DNA of 33,668 nt from contig JAOOLH010000008.1 of the NCBI GenBank assembly GCA_028408675.1, positions 1-33,668 of the forward strand. Direction: 5' to 3'. This DNA is from Prochlorococcus sp. AH-716-K03. GTDB taxonomy: Bacteria > Cyanobacteriota > Cyanobacteriia > PCC-6307 > Cyanobiaceae. This document shows, piece after piece, positions 25,089 to 33,409 of the stretch (the first letter of the stretch is position 1; every line of letters starts with the position of its first letter). The position numbers were made by a program, and so were the translations under genes. A model generated the notes under the pieces. The model made no database searches. It was not told where the DNA came from and saw nothing but the letters and a program-made list of their open reading frames with translations.

Positions 25089-25292
25089 ATGATGGATTAT
25101 TCAAAATCTCTTATTGATTTATTATGTTTAAAAATAAAAGATTACCCACGTTTTTCTTTAACAGAAATTGAGAAATTTTGCTGGATGGCTGCTCATGAGC
25201 ATAAGCATGGGGTCTTGCCTTCTGAATACGATATAAGAGAAATAGATGAGGATCTTTATTTACAATTATTGCAGAAATTCAAAGCAAATTAA
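25089..25292 (+). CDS. Small protein, 67 aa, unknown function
   Basis: ATG at 25089 (or the next codon, also ATG) opens a 67-residue soluble protein. WMAAHEHKHGVLPSEYDIRE contains a His/Glu cluster, and the C-terminus is a predicted helix (EDLYLQLLQKFKAN). I do not recognise it. The HEHKHG stretch could bind a metal, but this is speculation. It follows yajQ by 24 bases on the same strand and is probably its operon partner. After it come 117 AT-rich bases before the prohibitin gene, with no gene visible. Confidence 0.6.
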   Translation: MMDYSKSLIDLLCLKIKDYPRFSLTEIEKFCWMAAHEHKHGVLPSEYDIREIDEDLYLQLLQKFKAN

Positions 25293-25409
25293 TTCATAAC
25301 ATTCATTAGTTAATTTCGGAAAACAATTATTAAAAAAATATTTTAATTAAATACTCAATTAATGCATTAATTAATTTCTTTAAATATGATTAATGAAAAT
25401 CAAACTTAA

Positions 25410-26216
25410 ATGTCAACATCTTTCAAAAATGTCACTCCAACTGGACCTGGAGGAACAGCAACATTACTAATTGTATTATCTTTTACCGGATTTCTTTTGC
25501 TCACACAATCATTATTTGTAGTCCCTTCTGGTCAAGTAGCTGTGGTAACTACTTTAGGAAAAGTAAGTGGTGGTTCAAGAAGAGCAGGATTAAACTTTAA
25601 AGTCCCCTTCGTTCAGTCAGTCTTCCCCTTTGATATAAAAACTCAAGTTCAGCCTGAGAAATTTGAAACATTAACAAAAGATCTTCAAGTTATTAGAGCA
25701 ACAGCTACTGTCAAATATTCTGTTAAGCCAAACGAAGCGGGCAGGATTTTTGCCACAATTGCGAGCAGAAATAGTGATGTTTATCAAAAGATAGTGCAGC
25801 CTTCTTTACTTAAAGCCCTAAAATCTGTCTTCTCGCAATATGAATTAGAAACAATAGCAACTGAATTTAATGTTATTTCTGAAAAAGTTGCTGACACTGT
25901 CGCTTTGGAATTGAACTCTTTTGATTACGTAGATGTTAAAAGCTTAGATCTTACTGGTTTAGAAATAGCTGAGGAATACAGAGCGGCTATAGAACAGAAA
26001 CAAATAGCTGGACAGCTACTTTTAAGAGCTAAAACAGAAGTTGAAATTGCTGCACAGGAAGCATTAAGGTACGAGACCCTTAATAAAGGCTTGAATGATC
26101 AAGTTCTTTTTAAATTATTCCTAGACAAATGGGATGGTAGTACACAAGTGGTACCAGGACTGCCCGGCACTAGTGGATCAATCCCACCTGTAATTGTTGG
26201 AGGAAATAATAGATAA
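25410..26216 (+). CDS. phb: Prohibitin / SPFH-domain membrane protein
   Basis: A 268-aa protein with one N-terminal membrane anchor (LLIVLSFTGFLLLTQSLFVV, about 20-39). An SPFH/band-7 domain follows: PSGQVAVVTTLGKVSGG, LNFKVPFVQSVFPFDIKTQ, RATATVKYSVKPNE, and a helical region EEYRAAIEQKQIAGQLLLRA. The C-terminal Gly/Pro-rich tail is GLPGTSGSIPPVIVGG. Prohibitins form ring assemblies in thylakoid or plasma membranes and affect protease or membrane quality control; the role in cyanobacteria is not settled. The start is ATG. It converges on hemL with only 2 bases between the stops. Confidence 0.9.
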   Translation: MSTSFKNVTPTGPGGTATLLIVLSFTGFLLLTQSLFVVPSGQVAVVTTLGKVSGGSRRAGLNFKVPFVQSVFPFDIKTQVQPEKFETLTKDLQVIRATATVKYSVKPNEAGRIFATIASRNSDVYQKIVQPSLLKALKSVFSQYELETIATEFNVISEKVADTVALELNSFDYVDVKSLDLTGLEIAEEYRAAIEQKQIAGQLLLRAKTEVEIAAQEALRYETLNKGLNDQVLFKLFLDKWDGSTQVVPGLPGTSGSIPPVIVGGNNR

Positions 26217-26218
26217 AA

Positions 26219-27520
26219 TTAATTTTTTATAACATTAAAAGATTGATCGAATGCTTCTAGCGTTCGATCAACTTCTTCTTCACTATGGGCTAATGAAGTA
26301 AATCCAGCTTCGAACGGACTTGGAGCTAAGTATATGCCTCGTTTGAGCATCTCCCTATGAAGTTTGCCAAAGAGTTCTGAATTATTTGTTTTTGCTTCTT
26401 CGAAATTCCTTACTGGTCCTTCACATAAGAAGAACCCAAACATAGCACTAACGTTCCCACCATTGATTGCAATACCATTATTTTCAGCAGATTGAATAAT
26501 ACCTTCAATCAACCTAGAAGTTGTTGATTCAAGCTTTTCGTATGTTCCTTCTTGTTTAAGTAATTCAAGAGTTTTAATGCCTGCTGTCATTGCTAGTGGA
26601 TTTCCACTTAAAGTCCCGGCTTGATATACAGGCCCAGATGGTGCAACCATTGACATTATTTCCCTTCTTCCTCCATATGCCCCTACAGGTAAGCCTCCTC
26701 CAATCACTTTGCCGAGGGTTGTCAAATCAGGCGTAACTCCAAATTTTTCTTGAGCTCCTCCATAGCTAATTCTAAAACCAGTCATCACTTCATCAAAAAC
26801 TAGTAAAGATCCATTTTCAGTTGTGAGTTCTCTTAATCCTTCAAGGAATCCAGGTTCAGGAGTAATAAATCCTGCATTACCAACTATAGGCTCAAGAATT
26901 ACCCCTGATATTGCATCAGGATTCTCAGCAAATAATTTTTTTACAGCTTCAAGATCGTTGTAAGGCGCAGTTAGAGTATTTGCTGTTGTAGTTCTTGGAA
27001 CCCCTGGGGAATCTGGTAAGCCTAAAGTAGCTACTCCAGAACCGGCTTTTACCAAAAACATATCAGCATGACCGTGATAACACCCATCAAATTTTATTAC
27101 TTTGTCCCTCCCCGTAAATGCTCTCATTAGCCTTAAAACTGCCATGCAGGCCTCAGTACCACTGTTTACAAATCTAACCATCTCTACAGATGGAACAGCA
27201 TCTATTACCATTTCTGCAAGTTTATTCTCTAACGCACAAGGTGCTCCAAAACTAGTTCCTTTTTCAATTGCTTCTTGCAATGCTGTAATAACTTCAGGAT
27301 GGGCATGTCCACAAATGGCTGGTCCCCAACTTCCTATGTAATCAATATACCTATTCCCATCAACGTCCCAGGCATAGGGACCTTTTACTCTATCAAAAAC
27401 AATTGGCTGACCACCAACAGACTTAAATGCTCTCACTGGGGAACTAACCCCTCCTGGCATCAATTCTAAAGCTGAAGAGAAAATTTCTTCAGAATGAGTA
27501 GTATTTAATATGTCAGTCAA
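26219..27520 (-). CDS. hemL: Glutamate-1-semialdehyde 2,1-aminomutase
   Basis: PLP enzyme that converts glutamate-1-semialdehyde to 5-aminolevulinate, the precursor of heme, chlorophyll and corrins. The 433-aa length is typical. The PLP lysine is K271 in [14 protein letters not shown], and D243 in [10 protein letters not shown] contacts the cofactor. [16 protein letters not shown] at 116-131 and [17 protein letters not shown] at 144-160 are canonical. The start is TTG at 27520, with no ATG ahead of the conserved [13 protein letters not shown]. It pairs functionally with gltX about 7 kb away. The 227-base gap to xth is AT-rich without a gene. Confidence 0.98.
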   Translation of the reverse strand: MTDILNTTHSEEIFSSALELMPGGVSSPVRAFKSVGGQPIVFDRVKGPYAWDVDGNRYIDYIGSWGPAICGHAHPEVITALQEAIEKGTSFGAPCALENKLAEMVIDAVPSVEMVRFVNSGTEACMAVLRLMRAFTGRDKVIKFDGCYHGHADMFLVKAGSGVATLGLPDSPGVPRTTTANTLTAPYNDLEAVKKLFAENPDAISGVILEPIVGNAGFITPEPGFLEGLRELTTENGSLLVFDEVMTGFRISYGGAQEKFGVTPDLTTLGKVIGGGLPVGAYGGRREIMSMVAPSGPVYQAGTLSGNPLAMTAGIKTLELLKQEGTYEKLESTTSRLIEGIIQSAENNGIAINGGNVSAMFGFFLCEGPVRNFEEAKTNNSELFGKLHREMLKRGIYLAPSPFEAGFTSLAHSEEEVDRTLEAFDQSFNVIKN

Positions 27521-27747
27521 AATTTAAATGAATGTAGTTTTGAGAAAATTTCATCATGTCCTAACTTAGAAATAAGTAAAAATTTTGTCAATCAGATTGA
27601 AATTCTACATTATGATATTTTTATTGCGATACTTTGGAATGTAAATAATTAATTCTGAGAAAAATTTGATATGAAGTTAGCTAATTTCTAAATTATTCTT
27701 TACTATAAAGAGTTTTGAGCTTCATAAAAATTAAAGATCTTTTGGAA

Positions 27748-28593
27748 TTATATTTCGAAAAGATCATCATCATCATCTAAGTAATCTTCATTTTGATTCT
27801 CAATCTCTAAATTAATTAATACTGGAGCATGATCACTAGGTTGTAGATTTTCTCTTTGATTCCTTTCTATTACACAGCTTTTGAGTTTTGATGAAAGGTT
27901 TTTACTAATATAAATATGATCAATTCTCCAACCCTTATTAAGTTCATATGCATTATTACGGTAATCCCACCAACTCCAATGCCCAGAATCCTTCTCGAAA
28001 ATCCGAAAAGAATCAATAAATCTTCCTTTAAGAACATTATTAAGTGCTTCTCTTTCCATCTTTGAAGCCATTATTCCGCCTTCATATTTCTGGGGGGAAT
28101 GAATATCTATTTCCTTTGGAGCAATATTAAAATCACCTAAAAAACAAACTAAATCATCTTCTCCAATTTGCTCGTCTAAGAATGATGATAAATGATTTAA
28201 CCATTTAATCTTATAATCGAATTTGTCAGAATCTAACGAAGAACCATTTGGCACATAAACATTTATTATTTTTAACCCATTGATATCTGCAGAGATTAAT
28301 CTCTTTTGCTCATTAAATTTTATAGAAATTATCTCCTCTACATTTTCGTTAGTAAATCCTTTATTTACATTTTCGATCTTAAACTTGCTTATTATCGCCA
28401 CACCATTGTAAGACTTTTGCCCATTGATAATAACTTCATAGCCTAACTCTTCAAAATAAGACAAGGGAAAAGCCTCATCTACAACTTTAGTTTCTTGAAG
28501 ACAAAGGATATCTGGATTTACATCTTTAATCCAATTAGTAATTTGAGAAAGCCTTGTTCTTACAGAGTTTACATTCCAAGTCGCTATTAGCAA
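27748..28593 (-). CDS. xth: Exodeoxyribonuclease III / AP endonuclease
   Basis: Base-excision-repair endonuclease, acting also as a 3'-exonuclease. The 281-aa protein has the EEP-family catalytic residues: N7 (ATWNVNS), E34 (LQETK), D154 and N156 (GDFN), and D254-H255 (SDHAP). The ending is unusually acidic (EDYLDDDDDLFEI, five Asp at 273-277), encoded by a short ATC-type triplet run, and may interact with a partner or simply reflect drift. The start is TTG at 28593; the frame opens directly into LIATWNVNSV. It is divergent from the secreted hypothetical at 28665. Confidence 0.95.
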   Translation of the reverse strand: MLIATWNVNSVRTRLSQITNWIKDVNPDILCLQETKVVDEAFPLSYFEELGYEVIINGQKSYNGVAIISKFKIENVNKGFTNENVEEIISIKFNEQKRLISADINGLKIINVYVPNGSSLDSDKFDYKIKWLNHLSSFLDEQIGEDDLVCFLGDFNIAPKEIDIHSPQKYEGGIMASKMEREALNNVLKGRFIDSFRIFEKDSGHWSWWDYRNNAYELNKGWRIDHIYISKNLSSKLKSCVIERNQRENLQPSDHAPVLINLEIENQNEDYLDDDDDLFEI

Positions 28594-28664
28594 TTTATTA
28601 CCAAACTATGTAAAATTAAAATAGCAAATAATTTAAAACTTAAATTATTTTGAAATTAAACAAA

Positions 28665-28961
28665 ATGAAATTGAAATCAAATAAAAAAATATCAGTTTTA
28701 ACGAGAATTCTCATTTTATTAATATCGTTGATCAATATTAAACCAGCTTTAATAAGTGCGGAAGAGTCATACCTAAATGAAATTGAAATTGATTATTCTA
28801 CAAAATCTGATACAAATAATTCAGCTTTACCTGCTAATCCCTTTGAAATAGTGGAAATGATTAGAAGGGCTAATAGTATGAACGATGCGACTAAGCCATC
28901 TGATGCTATTGATGATGCTTTAAAATTATTCAATAATATTGAAGAAAGAGAAAGTCTTTAA
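28665..28961 (+). CDS. Secreted or membrane-anchored small protein, 98 aa, unknown function
   Basis: I use ATG 28665, since the TTG five codons earlier only adds residues ahead of the signal. A Lys-rich head (KLKSNKK) precedes a hydrophobic stretch (VLTRILILLISLINIKPALI) ending SA-EES, a probable signal peptide cut near residue 33. The rest is acidic and hydrophilic with PANPFEIVEMIRRANSMNDA and a helical C-terminus (DALKLFNNIEERESL). I recognise no family. It starts a plus-strand run, with the next gene 44 bases downstream, and lies 71 bases from xth. Confidence 0.65.
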   Translation: MKLKSNKKISVLTRILILLISLINIKPALISAEESYLNEIEIDYSTKSDTNNSALPANPFEIVEMIRRANSMNDATKPSDAIDDALKLFNNIEERESL

Positions 28962-29005
28962 TTCAATAATTTTATCTTATTAAAAACATTTTCTAAATAG
29001 TAATT

Positions 29006-29599
29006 ATGATAAAAAATCCTATTCAAGAAGTTACAAATAAATTACAGTACAGGGCAATAGGTATTGTCAAAGGTATCTATAAACCCATTAATATCGATCA
29101 ATTAAATCGAGGAACAATAAGTGATAAGGAAGGAATAATAATCGAAACAGTTATTCTGGGTAAAGCTTTAGCACTGATAAAAAAATATATAAATTTAGAG
29201 AGGGATTATTTTTGGATTGTTTATCCAAGAAATAAAAACATTAACAATCTGCATTTTCAGGTAGCAGGTATTTGGGATCCTTATCAATTAAATCAAGTTG
29301 ATAAGAATAATTCTGAAAAGGACACTAATGAATTGTTAGAGGAATTGAATTTAAATAATAATTATTTTTCTATTAGAGGAATATTGGTTTATGTAAATAC
29401 ACAAAAAAAAGAGATTGTTATAAAAATTTGTTCTTCTCCACCTTCAAAAAGATCAAAGTACTCTAATTTTAAAATTATTATTGAAGGAGAGATCTCTCTT
29501 CAATATTTGAATAACTTTGTAAGCCTTAATGTTATTAGGGATGGGAATACACTTCGAATGGTTAAATACGAAATTATCGAAAAAATAAAAACTAAATAA
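29006..29599 (+). CDS. Conserved-looking hypothetical protein, 197 aa
   Basis: ATG at 29006. A soluble, beta-strand-rich sequence with no membrane helix: VTNKLQYRAIGIVKGIYKPI, then IETVILGKALALIKKYINLE and FWIVYPRNKN. The IRGILVYVN and ICSSPPSKRSKYSNF segments and the basic C-terminus suggest a nucleic-acid or carbohydrate-facing surface, but no motif proves it. I know no function for it. It lies between the secreted hypothetical and larC, 65 bases before larC. Confidence 0.7.
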   Translation: MIKNPIQEVTNKLQYRAIGIVKGIYKPINIDQLNRGTISDKEGIIIETVILGKALALIKKYINLERDYFWIVYPRNKNINNLHFQVAGIWDPYQLNQVDKNNSEKDTNELLEELNLNNNYFSIRGILVYVNTQKKEIVIKICSSPPSKRSKYSNFKIIIEGEISLQYLNNFVSLNVIRDGNTLRMVKYEIIEKIKTK

Positions 29600-29664
29600 G
29601 TTTAGTACTAAATATGATTAAGAAGTTTTTATCTTTAGAATTTTAATTATTCAACGATTTATAA

Positions 29665-30894
29665 ATGGATATGGAAGAAATATTAATTGAGTGTTCCCCT
29701 GGTGTCTCAGGGGATATGTTATTAGGCGCCTTTATTGACTTGGGTGTACCAAAAGATGTAATTGAAAAACCACTTATATGTGTTGGATTAGAACATTTAT
29801 ATTGTTTAAACTTCAGAGAGTCTCAAAGTTGTTCAATTCGAGGAATCAAGGTTGAAGTGGAGAAAGTTGATCAAAGTACCAAAAGAGATTGGAGTAGTAT
29901 TAAAGAATTAATTTTGAATTCTCAATTAGAAAAACAACTAAAAAAAAGAATTTACGAAGTTTTCGAGTCTTTAGCGTTAGCAGAGGGAAGGGTTCATGGT
30001 ATTGATCCAGAAGAAGTTCATTTTCATGAGATAGGTGCAATAGATTCCTTGGTAGATATCATTGGAGTCTGTGCTTCAATTGAATATTTAAAGCCAAAAA
30101 GGATTTTTTGTAATGAACCAACTTTAGGAAGGGGGTTTGTTCAGACTGATCATGGCAAACTATCAATACCATCTCCTGCAGTAATTGAGTTATTAAGAAA
30201 AAAAGATATTAAAGTGATCTCGAGTATTGATTCATTATATGGTGAATTGTCAACTCCAACTGGAATAGCCTTACTTAGTAATTTGGTTGAATCTTTCCAA
30301 ATCCCTCATAAATATTCTATTGATTCCTATGGAGTAGGAATTGGGAACTTAAAACTTCCATGCCCAAATTTGGTTAGGGTTATAAAAATTAATTCTATTG
30401 ATGAAAATTTAATAGACCAAAAGATTAGTCCAAGGCTTGAAGAGGTTTGTGTTCAAGAGGCATGGATTGATGATCAAACATCTGAAGAAATTGCAAATTT
30501 ATTGGAGATATTTAGAAAAGAAGGTGCTTATGATGTTTCATCTCAAGCAATAAATATGAAAAAAAACAGAATAGGCTTTTCTATACAAATTATTTTACCT
30601 CTTAAAAAACAAGATTATTTCAGGAAATTGTGGTTTAACTATTCTACTACTATAGGATTAAGAGAAAGAAAACAATCGAGGTGGGTTTTACTAAGAAGAA
30701 AGGGGGAATGTTTAACAACTTTTGGAAAAATTAAGTTTAAACAATCAATGAAACCTAATGGAACTATTTGTATGAAACCAGAAAATGATGAAATTTTGAG
30801 ATTGCAAATTGAGAATAATAAAACAGCTCAAGAAGTAAGAAATATCATTAGAGAATCATGTAAGGAATTTGAAGCTTTTGAAGATTGGAAATAA
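29665..30894 (+). CDS. larC: Nickel pincer cofactor biosynthesis protein LarC
   Basis: Inserts nickel into the pincer cofactor precursor in lactate-racemase maturation (formerly DUF111). The 409-aa protein begins ECSPGVSGDMLLGAFIDLGV and has GRVHGIDPEEVHFHEIGAID near 110-130, then IFCNEPTLGRGFVQTDHGKL. The C-terminal half (TIGLRERKQSRWVL) matches the LarC C-terminal part, and the two parts are one uninterrupted frame. The His-rich linker seen in many LarC proteins is absent. No larA, larB or larE appears here, so the target is unclear. ATG at 29665 and ATG at 29671 are both possible starts. Confidence 0.9.
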   Translation: MDMEEILIECSPGVSGDMLLGAFIDLGVPKDVIEKPLICVGLEHLYCLNFRESQSCSIRGIKVEVEKVDQSTKRDWSSIKELILNSQLEKQLKKRIYEVFESLALAEGRVHGIDPEEVHFHEIGAIDSLVDIIGVCASIEYLKPKRIFCNEPTLGRGFVQTDHGKLSIPSPAVIELLRKKDIKVISSIDSLYGELSTPTGIALLSNLVESFQIPHKYSIDSYGVGIGNLKLPCPNLVRVIKINSIDENLIDQKISPRLEEVCVQEAWIDDQTSEEIANLLEIFRKEGAYDVSSQAINMKKNRIGFSIQIILPLKKQDYFRKLWFNYSTTIGLRERKQSRWVLLRRKGECLTTFGKIKFKQSMKPNGTICMKPENDEILRLQIENNKTAQEVRNIIRESCKEFEAFEDWK

Positions 30895-30902
30895 GATTTA
30901 AT

Positions 30903-31847
30903 ATGCAAAAAATGTATTTTATAAAACTTTTAAAAAATCTTAAATTTGAAATCCTGAAGAAACTTTTTTTTCTTTTAAGCATTTCTTATTTCTCTTTTTA
31001 TTTTTTTAAAAATTTTGATCAAATTTCATTAAATATTGATTTTGCTAAAAATGGAAATTATATATTTTTATCATTTTTGTTTTGTATGGTTAGTATTTTT
31101 TTTAATGCACTGGCTTGGAAAAATATAGTTGTTTGGTTTGGGAAAACAAAGACTAAAAAAAGTTTAATTTCTTTTTATGTTCTTACTAATATTCTTAAAT
31201 ATGTGCCAGGAGGTATTTGGCATTTCTTTGAAAGATATTCCTTTCTAAAGGATATTAGTAATCCTCAATTAGCTTTTTATTCGACACTAGTTGAGCCTTA
31301 TTTTATGATATGTTCATCTTTCTTATTAGCGTCATTTGGAATAATTTTTTCCCCATTTTATTTTTTATTACTCTTACCCTTGGTATTTCTGAATAAAAAA
31401 TTAATTTACCTAATTTTGCTTAGGTTAGAAAACTTAAAAGGTAAAACCACTAGTGCTTTAAAAATTAATAATGAAAAGTATATATTCGAGGAAAGAATAA
31501 AAATAACTTCTTTCTTCCCAGCAAAAGCTTTTTTGATAGAAATTCTTTTTGTATTATCAAAATTTTTTGGATTTATTATTTGCTTTAATGTCTTTAATTT
31601 TGACAATCAATATAGTATTTTCTACTTATTGGTAATTTTTTGTTTTTCCTGGGCTATTGGATTAATAGTCCCAACAGCCCCTGGCGGGTTAGGTGTATTT
31701 GAGGCTTGTTTTCTTTTTTTTGTTGGAAAAAATATCCCGCAAAATATAATTTTTGAAAGTTTGATTTACTTTAGATTTATATCTACCTCGGCAGATTTAT
31801 TTTTAGGGTTACCTTACTTATTTAAAAATTTTTTAAAAAGAATTTAG
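30903..31847 (+). CDS. UPF0104/LPG-synthase-type integral membrane protein
   Basis: I use ATG 30903 (314 aa), 8 bases after the larC stop; a TTG at 30885 would overlap larC by 10 bases. About 8 hydrophobic segments dominate, rich in Phe and Leu. The diagnostic feature is IVPTAPGGLGVFEACFLFFV near residues 260-280, the PGGLG-x-x-E motif of the UPF0104/lysylphosphatidylglycerol-synthase membrane family, and KYVPGGIWHFFERY near 100. No catalytic aminoacyl-transfer domain is attached, so a flippase or lipid/glycan-related role is the likeliest guess. It converges on the iron permease with a 4-base overlap. Confidence 0.75.
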   Translation: MQKMYFIKLLKNLKFEILKKLFFLLSISYFSFYFFKNFDQISLNIDFAKNGNYIFLSFLFCMVSIFFNALAWKNIVVWFGKTKTKKSLISFYVLTNILKYVPGGIWHFFERYSFLKDISNPQLAFYSTLVEPYFMICSSFLLASFGIIFSPFYFLLLLPLVFLNKKLIYLILLRLENLKGKTTSALKINNEKYIFEERIKITSFFPAKAFLIEILFVLSKFFGFIICFNVFNFDNQYSIFYLLVIFCFSWAIGLIVPTAPGGLGVFEACFLFFVGKNIPQNIIFESLIYFRFISTSADLFLGLPYLFKNFLKRI

Positions 31848-33385
31848 TTCTTATTTTCTAAGCTTGGAATTAATGTGCTTGATGCAATTAGTCCTAATAC
31901 TGTTATAAAGATTGCAGGTAATATGGCTTCAGCCATTCGCTCATCTCCGGCATATTGATATATCCTTACAGATAAAGTATCAAAGTCAAAAGGTCTAAGA
32001 ATAAATGTAATTGGTAATTCCTTTATGGTGTCAACAAATACTAAAAGTGATCCAACAAATATCGGACCTTTTAGTAGTGGAATATGTATTTTTTTGATAA
32101 TATCAACCCAATTAGAGCCTAGCCCCTTTGCAGCCTCATCAAGGGTGGGAGATATTCTTTCAAGACCAGAATCAAGAGTACCTTTTGAAATAGTTAAAAA
32201 ACGAACTACATAACCCCAGAGCAGAAGAAAAATAGCAATAAAATGGAACTTTGAATTGGAAATAGTTATTAATGATATAGCTAATACTGTGCCAGGTATT
32301 GCATATCCAATACCTGAAGGGAATGTTATTAATCTCAAAAGTAAGTTCTTATTCTGACGATTAGCTAGAGTTAATATTAAAGAAAAAATTAATGTGACTA
32401 TTGCAGCAATTATTCCAAGGCTAATAGTTCTCAAAGTAAGAGATAATAATTCTGTAGTAAATCCTTTTTTTAGTTGATCAATATTTAATAAAAACCAAGA
32501 AAAAGGAACTCCAAGAGAAAATAATGGTGGTAACAAAGTAAATAAAAATGCTAGGTTAGATCTATTTCCTTTTAACTCAAATCCCAATGATTCTAATGAT
32601 GCAGGATTTTCACTCCAACGTTTGCTCTTCCTTCTTGAAAGTTTTTCAAACAAAATTAAAGTAAAAACTATTATTAAGGCAACTAATGATAATCCAATTG
32701 CGCTCTTAGGATTACCTTCAATAATCCAATTCTCAGTTATACCTTTAGAAAGACTTGGAATATTTAATAACTCAACAGTCCCTAATTCATTCATAACCTC
32801 CATACACATAAGGCTGATTCCAGTTATTAATGCTGGGAAAGCCATAGGAAGAGCAATTTTAAAGAAGCTGCTCCAGGGGCCAACCCCTAATCCCCTACTA
32901 GCATTAATTTGATTAACTCCAAATTTATTAAAACTTTCATTAGCAAGTATGAAAACATAAGGGTAAGTTGTAATTGAAAGGATAAGAACTCCCCACCATA
33001 AACCAGTTATTTGATATCCACAAATACTTCCTAAATCCTGTAAAACTGCAGTTAACAAATATGCAGGAGTTGCTAATGGAATTAGTTGAAAAATACGAAG
33101 AGTTTTCCTTAATCTAAATTCGCAATTTGATAGTAACCAAGCATTTAAGGTCCCTAAACTACCTCCAAAAAAACTAGTAAGTATTAAAAGTTTTAATGTG
33201 CCAAATGTCTCTTTTCTTCCTGAAATACCTAAAGAAAAATTCCCACCTAAAATAAAATCTATTCCCTCAATTAAAAAATTTAAAATTGGGATTATAACTA
33301 ATACTGCAACTATCAAAGAAGCAATATTTAAAGGCTTTAAATCTGATAATAAATTATTTATTTGTTTAATAAAAATTTTCAACAA
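31844..33385 (-). CDS. Iron(III)-type ABC transporter permease (FutB/SfuB-like)
   Basis: Two fused binding-protein-dependent permease domains with about 12 membrane helices in 513 aa. The EAA-type cytoplasmic loops that contact the ATPase are both present: INASRGLGVGPWSSFFKIAL in the first half and LDEAAKGLGSNWVDIIKKIH in the second. The double-domain permease is typical of Fe(III) uptake (SfuB/FutB), but other small-anion or thiamine systems share it. No solute-binding protein or ATPase lies in the window, so the substrate is inferred. The start is TTG at 33385, as the first ATG lies far inside. Confidence 0.86.
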   Translation of the reverse strand: MLKIFIKQINNLLSDLKPLNIASLIVAVLVIIPILNFLIEGIDFILGGNFSLGISGRKETFGTLKLLILTSFFGGSLGTLNAWLLSNCEFRLRKTLRIFQLIPLATPAYLLTAVLQDLGSICGYQITGLWWGVLILSITTYPYVFILANESFNKFGVNQINASRGLGVGPWSSFFKIALPMAFPALITGISLMCMEVMNELGTVELLNIPSLSKGITENWIIEGNPKSAIGLSLVALIIVFTLILFEKLSRRKSKRWSENPASLESLGFELKGNRSNLAFLFTLLPPLFSLGVPFSWFLLNIDQLKKGFTTELLSLTLRTISLGIIAAIVTLIFSLILTLANRQNKNLLLRLITFPSGIGYAIPGTVLAISLITISNSKFHFIAIFLLLWGYVVRFLTISKGTLDSGLERISPTLDEAAKGLGSNWVDIIKKIHIPLLKGPIFVGSLLVFVDTIKELPITFILRPFDFDTLSVRIYQYAGDERMAEAILPAIFITVLGLIASSTLIPSLENKN

Positions 33386-33409
33386 TTAAATAAAACTTTA
33401 TTATGCTTC

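Noticed and set aside
25089-25292. Zinc-binding protein
   Set aside because: One His-rich cluster is not enough to assign metal binding, and no family is recognised.
27521-27747. Gene or RNA in the largest gap (xth-hemL)
   Set aside because: AT-rich with frequent stops in all frames and no strong stem; nothing I can support.
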